NCBI GenBank assembly: GCA_049669725.1
Contig: JBATKU010000621.1
Span: 1 to 19,662, forward strand
Origin: JAFDCJ01 sp049669725
GTDB taxonomy: Bacteria > Desulfobacterota > Desulfobacteria > Desulfobacterales > JAFDCJ01
Direction of reading: 5' to 3'
Length of the DNA stretch: 19,662 nt
A program made the position numbers and the translations under genes. How positions within the stretch are numbered: position 1 is the stretch's first letter; each line of letters opens with the position of its first letter. Under the pieces are notes generated by a model, which worked only from the letters and a program-made list of their open reading frames with translations, made no database searches and was not told the origin of the DNA. Below are positions 1 through 6,517 of this stretch, one piece after another.

Positions 1-229
1 GACGGCTGAAAATTGGGCCAGAAGCTCGGGACAGGGAATTTGGTCCCAGGGTGATAATTACATCTCTCCGGCTCTCTGGAGAAAATCGAAAATGTGAAAG
101 ATCATCTTTCTGTCTATATTCGAGAAAAGTAAAAACCTCCTCAAGAAAAAATTAAATCCAACCCCTAATCCTCGGCATTTAATAAAAACACTATATCAAT
201 ACTTTACAATTTCATTAAAATAGTATATT

Positions 230-243
230 AATAAAGCATTATT
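230..243. promoter_or_regulatory. Candidate operator in the AT-rich leader of the first TA module
   Basis: A short inverted repeat, AATAA-AGCA-TTATT, sits 24 bp before the antitoxin ATG in a very AT-rich stretch (about 181-250). A second weak pair, ATACT (199-203) and AGTAT (222-226), lies just upstream. Antitoxins of this type commonly repress their own promoter at such sites, but AT-rich DNA produces short repeats by chance. No clear -35/-10 pair with 17 bp spacing was found. Bases 1-180 hold no supported gene. Confidence 0.3.
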
Positions 244-267
244 TTAATAAAAAGGAGGTGATAGCAC

Positions 268-531
268 ATGGCTATGCTGAATGTTAAGCAGGTTAACAAG
301 CAGGGTCAAATTTCTATCGGCAAAAAGTATGCAGGCAAAAAAGTTCGGATCGATGAATATCCTGATGGTACAGTAGTTTTGGAACCCGTTGAGATAATTA
401 GCGAATTTGAAATGAAGCTTATTAAAAGCAAAGCCTTTCAGGACCGGTTAAAAGCATTCGACCGTTGGGAATCGAATAATAAACCAGCAGAAACCGACCT
501 CTCCGCTTTGGAGGAAAACCTTGAAGATTGA
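268..531 (+). CDS. AbrB-like antitoxin of a type II toxin-antitoxin module
   Basis: An 87-residue protein. Residues 4-42 look like a swapped-hairpin AbrB/SpoVT-type DNA-binding domain (start MLNVKQVNKQGQISIGKKYA, then a short beta-rich stretch ending VVLEPVEII). The acidic C-terminal tail (about 43-87) would be the toxin-neutralising part. The ATG at 268 has a strong Shine-Dalgarno (GGAGG 254-258, 9 nt away), better than the second ATG at 274. The gene overlaps the downstream toxin gene by 11 bp, the usual antitoxin-first order with translational coupling. It is expected to bind its own promoter. Family assignment is by pattern only; the tail could equally suit a Phd-like or other antitoxin class. 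Confidence 0.7.
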   Translation: MAMLNVKQVNKQGQISIGKKYAGKKVRIDEYPDGTVVLEPVEIISEFEMKLIKSKAFQDRLKAFDRWESNNKPAETDLSALEENLED

Positions 532-814
532 TCTGAACTTTCCGGATTTCCAAAAAGATCTTTTCAAACTCGAAAAGAAGGAACTCTATTTACTGATCAA
601 GACCTTCAGGACCCTGTCGAGGATGGATTTCGATCAGCTCAGATCTTCGCCGGGGCTAAACCTGGAGCAAATAAAAAAAACGAAGACCCGCAAAGGCAGT
701 CCCATCTACTCAATACGTATCACCCGCGCTTTCAGGGCCATCCTCGCAATTGAGGGTGATTACCTGCGCTTCATTTCGCTTCATCCTGATCACGATTCAG
801 TCTACAAGAGATAG
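521..814 (+). CDS. RelE/YafQ-like type II toxin
   Basis: A 97-residue basic protein with the layout of a RelE/ParE-superfamily toxin: N-terminal helices (about 10-45), then a beta-sheet core ending in IYSIRITRAFRAILAIEGD and a C-terminal FISLHPDHDSVYKR, where the His and terminal Tyr-Lys-Arg match the usual active-site end of ribosome-dependent mRNA interferases. The start is TTG at 521, supported by GGAGG at 510-514 (6 nt away) inside the end of the antitoxin gene; no in-frame ATG lies nearby. It ends only 12 bp from the stop of the RES toxin on the opposite strand. RelE-type mRNA cleavage is inferred from the fold pattern; a ParE-like gyrase poison cannot be excluded. Confidence 0.72.
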   Translation: MKIDLNFPDFQKDLFKLEKKELYLLIKTFRTLSRMDFDQLRSSPGLNLEQIKKTKTRKGSPIYSIRITRAFRAILAIEGDYLRFISLHPDHDSVYKR

Positions 815-826
815 GGCTGCTTCTGA

Positions 827-1552
827 TCACTCAACCCATTTCCGGCCGTCGACTCTGAGCCAGGTTCGGCCGACCGTTCTTTCAACCCTGACGTTAAGCG
901 TCAGCGGATCGAAAAAATAGGTGAGATAGCAGTGGAGTCGGGGATCTGACAGCACCTCCGGATTGAAGATCACAATATTCGTTCCATTGTATCTGGACGA
1001 AGGCGCTAACAGCCCCGGATGCCCCTCCCGGTTCATTCTTTGGCCGATTTGGCGGGTGAACCCGTAATTATCGGCCACCAATTCGGGAAAGGATTTCTGC
1101 TTGTCCCTGAGATCGATCAGGATGGCGCGGCATTTAACCCGGTAGACAGCCCGCTCACGGACAACTACCTCGTCGAGGCCTTCGACGGCACGCTCGGCTT
1201 TGAGCATGTGAAAGCCCGTTTCAAATACCGTGGTTTTCATTTCGAGAGAACCGTACCACACGCCGTAGGTTCCGTCACCGAAGCGGGTGAACAGGTAGGG
1301 TTCGTTTTTAAACGGATACTCGATTATCGACCGGGTATAATCAAAACCCCGGTGAATAATTTTAGGGTCCCGGAGAACCGATCGATCTTTCACCCGCATT
1401 TCCGCTTCGGCCGCGATGGCCGAGGCATTCTCATCCCCGTCGGTCAGATCATCGAACAGATCCTCTGATTCTCGCAGAGTGGTGATATTCCGATAGGGTT
1501 GACCGGTATAGTCAGCTGATTCGTCAAATAGAGTCCTGGGGGCGGTCATCAC
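827..1552 (-). CDS. RES-domain toxin (NAD+ phosphorylase/glycohydrolase type)
   Basis: A 241-residue RES-domain protein. Known RES toxins (for example MbcT) degrade cellular NAD+ and are held in check by an Xre-type antitoxin. The three hallmark residues appear in order: Arg in YLFTRFGDGTYGVWYG (about R90), Glu in TTVFETGFH (about E111) and Ser in APSSRYNGTNIVIF (about S186), in a domain of about residues 60-225. The acidic, low-complexity N-terminus (1-60) makes it longer than compact RES toxins of 150-190 residues. The start is either GTG (1552-1550) or the next codon ATG (1549-1547); the ATG gives a TGATG stop-start overlap with the antitoxin. No strong SD is visible, as expected for coupled translation. 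Expression should follow the Xre promoter upstream. Confidence 0.85.
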   Translation of the reverse strand: MMTAPRTLFDESADYTGQPYRNITTLRESEDLFDDLTDGDENASAIAAEAEMRVKDRSVLRDPKIIHRGFDYTRSIIEYPFKNEPYLFTRFGDGTYGVWYGSLEMKTTVFETGFHMLKAERAVEGLDEVVVRERAVYRVKCRAILIDLRDKQKSFPELVADNYGFTRQIGQRMNREGHPGLLAPSSRYNGTNIVIFNPEVLSDPRLHCYLTYFFDPLTLNVRVERTVGRTWLRVDGRKWVE

Positions 1553-1962
1553 ATACCCCGTAGAAAATCAAGATATCTTGCGACCCGGGCAACCCCAATC
1601 AATCCCTGGTATTTCATGATGTCCAATGGCTGTTGATCGTCTAATATCCGGTTGCGGCGCTTAATCCAGGTGTACCGGATATTTTCATTGCGCGGGTAAA
1701 GAAGCCGCAGGCTTTTGTGGATGGAAAGCAGCCAGCCGATTCGATCGAGCATGTCCCGGGAAGAAGGCACGGCCCCTCCGTTGCGATACTTTGAAATCTG
1801 TGCCCGGCTGGTTCGACTCAGACCCAGAAGTTCAAGTTGATCTGCAGTGGAAAGATTCCAGAGCTCAAACAGGCGGGTTACCATCAGGGCCAGCTTACTC
1901 CTAGAATCGCTGTTTTCAATGTTAATGTGGGTTTCTTCTGCAACCTGGGCCATAGCAGGCAT
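1549..1962 (-). CDS. Xre/MbcA/ParS-type antitoxin of the RES toxin
   Basis: A 137-residue antitoxin with an N-terminal Xre-like helix-turn-helix (LLGLSRTSRAQISKYRNGG) and the C-terminal toxin-binding domain typical of RES partners, ending in PLDIMKYQ...VARYLDFLRGM. Its binding to the toxin would block the NAD+ site. The reading frame is open back to an ATG at 1983, but that codon has AAGG only 1 nt away. The ATG at 1962 has AAGGAAG (1972-1978) at 9 nt spacing and is chosen here. The gene overlaps the toxin start, so the two are translationally coupled. A 19-bp palindrome just upstream (1992-2010) is the probable autoregulatory operator. Confidence 0.85.
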   Translation of the reverse strand: MPAMAQVAEETHINIENSDSRSKLALMVTRLFELWNLSTADQLELLGLSRTSRAQISKYRNGGAVPSSRDMLDRIGWLLSIHKSLRLLYPRNENIRYTWIKRRNRILDDQQPLDIMKYQGLIGVARVARYLDFLRGM

Positions 1963-1971
1963 TTTAGATGT

Positions 1972-1978
1972 CTTCCTT
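1972..1978 (-). promoter_or_regulatory. Shine-Dalgarno that decides the Xre antitoxin start
   Basis: On the minus strand this reads AAGGAAG, 9 nt before the ATG at 1962. The upstream in-frame ATG at 1983 has no properly spaced ribosome-binding site. Confidence 0.6.
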
Positions 1979-1991
1979 TGCATGCCTTATT

Positions 1992-2010
1992 ATAAACATT
2001 TATTGTTTAT
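1992..2010. promoter_or_regulatory. Palindromic candidate operator of the Xre-RES module
   Basis: Perfect 7-bp arms, ATAAACA (1992-1998) and TGTTTAT (2004-2010), separated by 5 bp, about 30-50 bp upstream of the chosen antitoxin start. Size, symmetry and position fit binding by a dimeric Xre repressor to its own promoter. The role is inferred. Confidence 0.55.
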
Positions 2011-2068
2011 TATGCAACAGCGTATTTCTGCCGTTCAAATTAATGAATAATGTGTCCGATCGCTTTTA

Positions 2069-2136
2069 ACTAATCAATTTATCCAGTTAAATTCTTCGAA
2101 GAAGAGGAGCGAGGCGAATTTAACCGGGACTAATCA
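2069..2136. repeat. Compound inverted repeat flanked by direct repeats
   Basis: ACTAATCA occurs at 2069-2076 and again at 2129-2136. Between them, GTTAAATTC (2086-2094) and GAATTTAAC (2116-2124) form a 9-bp inverted repeat, and the 12-bp perfect palindrome TTCTTCGAAGAA (2092-2103) overlaps its left arm. The arrangement resembles a small interspersed element, but no second copy is seen in the window. Confidence 0.45.
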
Positions 2137-2165
2137 TCTATTTAACTAACTTTATGTAGAGATTA

Positions 2166-2228
2166 TCATGAAGGTTTGACAGATCCGGTCACACCTCTCG
2201 AATTTTTTCCAGCCAGTTTTTTAAACAT
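2166..2228 (-). CDS. Possible 20-residue peptide or gene remnant
   Basis: This short ORF starts with ATG at 2228 and has a strong SD, GGGAGGT (2234-2240), 5 nt upstream. It encodes a basic peptide starting MFKKLAGKNSRGV and ending GSVKPS before TGA. The perfect palindrome at 2244-2260 lies immediately upstream, where an operator would sit. The next codon after the TGA is TAA, so Sec read-through is not supported. It could be a leader peptide, the leftover 5' end of a deleted gene, or chance. No family is recognised. Confidence 0.3.
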   Translation of the reverse strand: MFKKLAGKNSRGVTGSVKPS

Positions 2229-2243
2229 CGGAAACCTCCCTTA

Positions 2244-2260
2244 TTTGATACCGTATCAAA
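2244..2260. promoter_or_regulatory. Perfect palindrome TTTGATAC-C-GTATCAAA, candidate operator
   Basis: A 17-bp perfect palindrome with a single central base. It contains FNR-like half-sites TTGAT and ATCAA, but with 5 bp between them rather than the 4 bp of the FNR consensus. It lies directly before the SD of the short minus-strand ORF and in the long upstream region of the + strand phosphatase gene. More TTTGATA half-sites follow at 2293-2299, 2363-2369 (inverted) and 2456-2462. The bound regulator is unknown. Confidence 0.5.
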
Positions 2261-2631
2261 ATACTAATGTTGGAAATATAAAATAAGCGTTCTTTGATAT
2301 TATCCATTTAGATGGATTATGTTGTAATGAATCTTGCGGTTTAGCCGACTTACAGGCAATCATATCAAAGATACAGTTACCGGGTGGATGTTGATATTAA
2401 TGCCGCCATACGGGAACTAATTAATTAATACCTGGACAGATATTTGAGCCGGTGATTTGATAGAGCTATTTTGGCCGGGCCGGTTAAATTGACAAGCACA
2501 TAATTGATAACTACTCTCAATTCTTAATAGTTTTTCAACCTGTATACCATGCGGTCTTCTTTTCCCAATTCAACCGCTGACGGCTAACTGCATCTTTAAG
2601 GAACCTTCTGGAAGACTCAGGAGAAAAGGTT

Positions 2632-4254
2632 ATGTCATTAAAAGATTTGTTCCGTTTCCCGGCATCCCGGCTGTCTCGGCGGATTGCGCTCTGGGTTTTT
2701 TTTAGTGTTATCTTAATTGAAACCCTGATTTTTATACCGTCATACAAGAACCGCGAAAAAGAACTCCTTTCTCATCTCAAAGATATTTCAGCCGCCCGGG
2801 TGGCTTTAATCATGGAAATTGTCCCTCCGGATGCATCGGATGGCGAACTTTTCGAGGAAATCAAAAAACTTCAAAACGACAAGGTCGTTATCGGAGGCGC
2901 TCTATACTCGGCTGATGGGCGCAAAATCGGCGAGTTCGGTGAAATGCCGGAATTGATGATCGCCGACGTCGAGCCGGCCGGTATGACGTTTATGTTAAAT
3001 CAGGACGGTTCGCGCTATGATATTGCCTGCTCGCCGGTGGAGCTTCAAAGAGATTATCACTTGATTCTTCGTCATGAATCAGCATCTATCAAGGATAGTC
3101 TTTTTGCCTATTTTCTTCGAATTGCCGGTCTGGTGGTGATCATTTCCCTGGTTGTAACCGTGGGCACCTGGCTTACACTGCGCTGGATCGTGGTTAATCC
3201 GATTTTGAAGTTAAGAAAGGATCTGGTTCGGGCCGGGGAAGCCCTCAGTAATGATCAACAGACCCCTGAGTTATATTCCGCCACGGTTCAACGCCACGAT
3301 GAATTGGGTGAGGTGATCGGGGCATTCAGGCAAATGTATCGGCAGATTTCCGATGCTATTAACGAACGCAAGCAGGCCGAGGAAGCCCTGCAGATCAGTT
3401 TCGAACAGGTTGAGGCCTACTCCCAGGTGCTCAACAATGAGCTGGAAAAAGGCCGGCAGATGCAGGTTAATTTTCTGCCCAGCCAGCTGCTGCAACTGCC
3501 AGGCTGGGAAACTGCGGCTTACTTCAAACCGGCCCATCAGGTAGCCGGTGACTTTTACGACGTCTTCGAGCTTCCCGGCGGCAATATCGGTTTTGTGGTT
3601 GCCGATGTGTGTGACAAAGGGGTGGGGGCAGCTCTTTTCATGGCGCTATTTCGCAGCCTGATCCGGATTTTTTCGGGTCAAACATCCCTGAATGGACTGC
3701 CGCTTACTTGCAGTGATGCCCTGCTTGATGAGATGGACGATTATACCAACAATCCATCAATTGATCCGACTCATGTTACGGCGCTGAAAGCCATTCATCT
3801 CACCAACAATTACATTGCTTTGAATCATGGTGAGCTTGCCATGTTTGCCACTCTGTTTTTCGGGGTTCTGGATCCGGGTTCAGGCGCGATCAGTTATGTT
3901 AACGGGGGGCATGAACCCATATTCGTCATTGGCCCCGGCGGAGGTGTTAAGGAGCGTCTTACCACCACGGGTCCATCGGTCGGTGTGGAGCCAAAAATCA
4001 ACTTTAAAATTGAGCAAAGCCGCCTGGAGCCGGGTGATACCCTGCTGGGGTATACCGACGGTGTGGTTGAGGCCAATGCGTCAGACGGCGGATTTTATAC
4101 CATGGATCGCCTGGTGGCCATATTAGACGCGCCGGCAGACTCGGCCGCCGACCTGCTCGACCGGATTGCCGGAAGTCTTCAGGAACACATTGGCGAGGCG
4201 GATCAGTTTGATGATATTACATTGCTGGCCATCCGCAGAATTCCACAGCCTTGA
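2632..4254 (+). CDS. Membrane HAMP-PP2C serine phosphatase (RsbU/SpoIIE type)
   Basis: A 540-residue inner-membrane protein phosphatase of the PPM/SpoIIE family, which dephosphorylates Ser/Thr on regulatory partners such as STAS-domain proteins. TM1 is about 18-37, an extracytoplasmic sensor 38-160, TM2 161-188, HAMP about 189-242, coiled coil 243-275, and the PP2C domain 270-536. The family signature LEKGRQMQVNFLP (271-283) is intact, as are the metal-site acidic motifs AGDFYD (305-310), VADVCDKG (323-330), YTDGVVEA (474-481) and QFDDIT (525-530). The ATG at 2632 has AGGAGA at 2619-2624. No RsbW-like kinase or STAS protein lies beside it; the only close partner is the small acidic gene 60 bp downstream. 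The sensed signal is unknown. Confidence 0.92.
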   Translation: MSLKDLFRFPASRLSRRIALWVFFSVILIETLIFIPSYKNREKELLSHLKDISAARVALIMEIVPPDASDGELFEEIKKLQNDKVVIGGALYSADGRKIGEFGEMPELMIADVEPAGMTFMLNQDGSRYDIACSPVELQRDYHLILRHESASIKDSLFAYFLRIAGLVVIISLVVTVGTWLTLRWIVVNPILKLRKDLVRAGEALSNDQQTPELYSATVQRHDELGEVIGAFRQMYRQISDAINERKQAEEALQISFEQVEAYSQVLNNELEKGRQMQVNFLPSQLLQLPGWETAAYFKPAHQVAGDFYDVFELPGGNIGFVVADVCDKGVGAALFMALFRSLIRIFSGQTSLNGLPLTCSDALLDEMDDYTNNPSIDPTHVTALKAIHLTNNYIALNHGELAMFATLFFGVLDPGSGAISYVNGGHEPIFVIGPGGGVKERLTTTGPSVGVEPKINFKIEQSRLEPGDTLLGYTDGVVEANASDGGFYTMDRLVAILDAPADSAADLLDRIAGSLQEHIGEADQFDDITLLAIRRIPQP

Positions 4255-4314
4255 ATTTTTTATATAGAAGCTTAAGATTAACCGGTACTATAATTTTCAA
4301 AACGGATAGAACAT

Positions 4315-4713
4315 ATGGACAACTGGATTCCGTTTGCCGAAGGGGAATATCTGGTGGAACAGGTGCTGCTGGTGGCCGCCAATGATAGTGCGGTTGCCGT
4401 CGACGATGTTGTCGTTGAGGTTTATGCCGATCAGCTCGGACAGCGCCATTTGAAGGGCAGGGGGCGGGTCCGCAATATCCTGATGGTCCAACTTCTTGAA
4501 GACAGCGACGATCTGGATCTGCTGATGGACTTTGGAGATGAGTTTAAATTTTTACTGAAAGAGCCGATTCTGCAGGCCGGCAAGGTATTTTCGCCGGATG
4601 TCAGGTCCGTTCTTCAGTTCTTTCCCCAAAATCCCTGGCAGCAAATCCCACCAGACGAATTTGATGACCTGATGTCTCGCCTGAGGCTTCTATCCGATTC
4701 CGATCTGTTGTGA
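4315..4713 (+). CDS. Small acidic protein of unknown function
   Basis: A 132-residue, strongly acidic protein with no signal peptide or membrane segment. The N-terminal half is rich in Val/Asp (EYLVEQVLLVAAND, then AVAVDDVVVEVYAD), and the C-terminal half (about 80-132) carries LQFFPQNPWQQIPPDEFDDL. Codon use matches the neighbours, with GC-rich third positions, which favours this strand over the overlapping minus-strand frame. The SD is weak (GGATAG about 7 nt before ATG), and a perfect -10 hexamer TATAAT occurs at 4289-4294 but without a good -35. It follows the phosphatase gene by 60 bp on the same strand, so it may be its substrate, adaptor or output partner; this is inference from position only. 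No family is recognised. Confidence 0.6.
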   Translation: MDNWIPFAEGEYLVEQVLLVAANDSAVAVDDVVVEVYADQLGQRHLKGRGRVRNILMVQLLEDSDDLDLLMDFGDEFKFLLKEPILQAGKVFSPDVRSVLQFFPQNPWQQIPPDEFDDLMSRLRLLSDSDLL

Positions 4714-4806
4714 AATAATAATAATTTCATCATTCCCTTTGTCATCTAAAGCCCAAACCCATATCCACGGCGTGTAATCAAAGGCCGGCCATAGAGGGCG
4801 GAAAAC

Positions 4807-5691
4807 CTACTTCCTGGCCTTGGCGCCGAAGGCCTTTAATTCATCCAGATACAGCTTGATAATCGGAGAGATTGCGGGTGGATGCCATTTCGTATGCTTT
4901 GGTTCTTCAGGCCAGGTGAAGGGAAGGTGGCATATCTGTCCCGGTGTCTTTGCCTTTTCCAGGAAAGAAAGTGCCGCCAGCAGCACCTTTTGTTGTCCTT
5001 CAGAATCATTCACTTGGCCCACCGGGCGACCGAAGGGATATTCAATGGCCACCACCCGGGGGATACCCACTTCGCGGTGAAATTCCGGTGTCATCGTCAA
5101 AACTGCGGTTGACATGCCGTTTTCTTCCAGAACACGCGATACCAGTCCGACGGACCGGCAGCACAGTGGTCAGGCTGGTGTCAGCAAGACCGCCTCTACG
5201 CCTTCAGCTTTCATACTGGATACCACCCCAGGAATGGTTTGCTCCAGGAGTTCTTTAGGGTCCAGTTGAAAACCGTAATAGGAATAGCTGGTCGCCGCTA
5301 GACGGCCGATAAGGCCCTCCTTTTCAAATTCTTGAAATCTTTTCAAGGGCAGGATGACATTGATGTCCTGCTTGATATAGTCGGTGCTGATGTGAAGATG
5401 ATTCACATCGATATCTGCTTCACCGGCAGTTACTGGAATTTTGCGACTGGTGGGATCTCCCCAAAGCGGTTCTCGCCTTTCCCGCTCCACGTCAAAGGGA
5501 GGGTCGGTTTTCATGCTGATGCCTGCTGAGGTCATCAGGGCAAAGGTTGTTTCGCTGATCGGCTTTTGAAGCGGTGTCCAGGGAATGTCACCTCTAAACG
5601 GTTCCTCGGGGATGTCCTTACCGATCCAAGCTCCCAGAGAGGGGGGCATGAAACGAAAGCCATCAACCACCTTTTCAGAATTTTCGCCCAT
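4807..5691 (-). CDS. GrdB-family selenoprotein (glycine/sarcosine/betaine/D-proline reductase B-like), Sec at 174
   Basis: A 294-residue protein read through an in-frame TGA (5172-5170), which is selenocysteine at residue 174 in the context VLLTPA-U-PLCC. The family signature surrounds it: ALMTSAGISMKTDPPFD (51-67), REPLWGDPTSRKIP, HLHISTDYI with LPLKRF, and after the Sec RSVGLVSRVLEENG and AIEYPFGRPVGQVND. In Grd/Prd reductases this position attacks the substrate C-N bond; the substrate here is unknown and no GrdA/C/D/E partner is visible. A SECIS-like hairpin follows the UGA (5138-5162). The ATG at 5691 has AAGGAGG at 8 nt; an upstream GTG (5718) without SD would overlap the previous gene. 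It lies 20 bp behind the AMP nucleosidase gene in one operon. Without Sec decoding it would appear as two broken ORFs. Confidence 0.9.
5138..5162 (-). promoter_or_regulatory. Bacterial SECIS element of the GrdB-like selenoprotein
   Basis: Minus-strand RNA CCGGUCC (5158-5152), loop GUC (5151-5149) and GGACUGG (5148-5142) form a 7-bp stem with one G-U pair. Outer bases GCUG/UAUC extend it with one mismatch. The loop begins 18 nt after the UGA and carries G then U at its first two positions, matching the known bacterial SECIS rules (16-37 nt spacing, G within the first two loop bases) for SelB binding. Confidence 0.85.
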
Positions 5692-5699
5692 GGGATTTT

Positions 5700-5706
5700 C
5701 CTCCTT
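5700..5706 (-). promoter_or_regulatory. Shine-Dalgarno fixing the GrdB-like start
   Basis: On the minus strand this reads AAGGAGG, 8 nt before the ATG at 5691 and just after the AMP nucleosidase stop. It excludes the GTG at 5718 as the natural start. Confidence 0.75.
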
Positions 5707-5711
5707 AATGG

Positions 5712-6497
5712 TTACCACTCGCTGGTGAGCTTGCGGGCAACCGTGCGCCAGTTGGAATTTATTTTGGTTGTGGCGTCCAGAGCAATGTCAAGATGGCTTT
5801 CCATGAATTCAGAGTAGATTTTTTTATACAGCTTTTTGTCCTTGATGCCCCTTTTTTGCAGGGGCATATCAGAAACCAGCATCACCGATCCGATCGGGAC
5901 CTCGTAACGGTAAGCCACTGAAAAAAGGGTTGCCAGTTCCATCTCGATGGCGAGGATCCTTTGGGTTCTTAAATATTTGACAAACTCTTCATCGTATTCC
6001 CACAGCCGCCGATCGGTTGTGTACACAATTCCGCACCTTGGGTTCAGACCGATCTTGCGAACAGCACCGATGCAATACAGGTTGACCGAGGAGGCCGGAA
6101 TGGCGGGAAATTCATGGGGCAGGTAATGTCGGCTGGTGCCTTCGCCGCGGATGGCGGCCGAAGGGACGAGAAAGTCCCCCACCTGGAGAATATCGTCGAT
6201 CCCGCCACACATTCCCAGCATGATAACGGATTTGAGATTGTCGAGATAGGCCAGGCAGTTTATAATTAGCGCGGCCTGGGGTGAGCCGATGCCAAAGTCA
6301 ATCATTGTGCAGTTATAGTCTTTGGCATTGACGATCCGAAAATTACCCTCGGCAGCTTTCCCATTGGTTTTTTCCTGGAAGCGCTTGATATACTGCCTAA
6401 AATTGGTGATCAACACATGGTCACAAAAATCTTCCAGTTTACTGTTGGTATAGCGCTCCAGTGTCTGTCGGATGTATTCATGCTCTTTCAGCGACAT
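5712..6497 (-). CDS. amn: AMP nucleosidase (short form), nucleoside phosphorylase fold
   Basis: A 261-residue enzyme that would hydrolyse AMP to adenine and ribose 5-phosphate (EC 3.2.2.4) in the cytoplasm. It has the pattern of the short AMP nucleosidases: LITNFRQYIKRF (29-40), IDFGIGSPQAA (66-76), MLGMCGGIDD (93-102), AAIRGEGTSRHYLP (114-127), VYTTDRRLWEYDEEF (158-172), AIEMELATLF (183-192) and LVSDMP (207-212). It lacks the long N-terminal regulatory domain of the E. coli enzyme. GAGGAG lies shortly before the ATG at 6497. It sits 20 bp after the exported-protein gene and 20 bp before the Sec GrdB-like gene. A purine-nucleoside phosphorylase activity is the main alternative, but the GEGTS and TTDRRLWE motifs favour AMP nucleosidase. 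Confidence 0.87.
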   Translation of the reverse strand: MSLKEHEYIRQTLERYTNSKLEDFCDHVLITNFRQYIKRFQEKTNGKAAEGNFRIVNAKDYNCTMIDFGIGSPQAALIINCLAYLDNLKSVIMLGMCGGIDDILQVGDFLVPSAAIRGEGTSRHYLPHEFPAIPASSVNLYCIGAVRKIGLNPRCGIVYTTDRRLWEYDEEFVKYLRTQRILAIEMELATLFSVAYRYEVPIGSVMLVSDMPLQKRGIKDKKLYKKIYSEFMESHLDIALDATTKINSNWRTVARKLTSEW

Positions 6498-6517
6498 TCA
6501 GCTCTCCTCTAATTCTT

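Larger units (their letters stand above)
2051..2631. other. Gene-poor region with palindromes and half-sites
   Basis: About 580 bp without a convincing long gene. It holds a compound inverted repeat (2086-2124) flanked by direct repeats, a 20-codon minus-strand ORF (2166-2228), a perfect 17-bp palindrome (2244-2260), and further TTTGATA half-sites at 2293, 2363-2369 (inverted) and 2456. A hairpin-capable pair, ATCCAT/ATGGAT, lies at 2302-2317. A consensus -35 TTGACA occurs at 2489-2494 upstream of the phosphatase gene, but no good -10 follows at 16-18 bp. Short open stretches around 2330-2430 are broken by stops and are not called. Confidence 0.6.

Noticed and set aside
2..97. Possible 3' end of a plus-strand gene at the window start
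   Set aside because: The 31 open codons ending at a TGA have no recognisable motif, and a second frame is equally open.
1019..1468. Plus-strand 149-codon ORF
   Set aside because: It is the shadow of the RES toxin gene, which has clear family motifs on the minus strand.
2086..2124. Integron attC-like site (GTTAAAT ... ATTTAAC)
   Set aside because: The core sites are in the wrong order and orientation: attC needs RYYYAAC first and GTTRRRY last. No integrase or gene cassette is present.
4297..4491. Minus-strand ORF opposite the small acidic gene
   Set aside because: It is short, with no SD and unusual His/Asn/Gln content; codon use favours the plus-strand gene.
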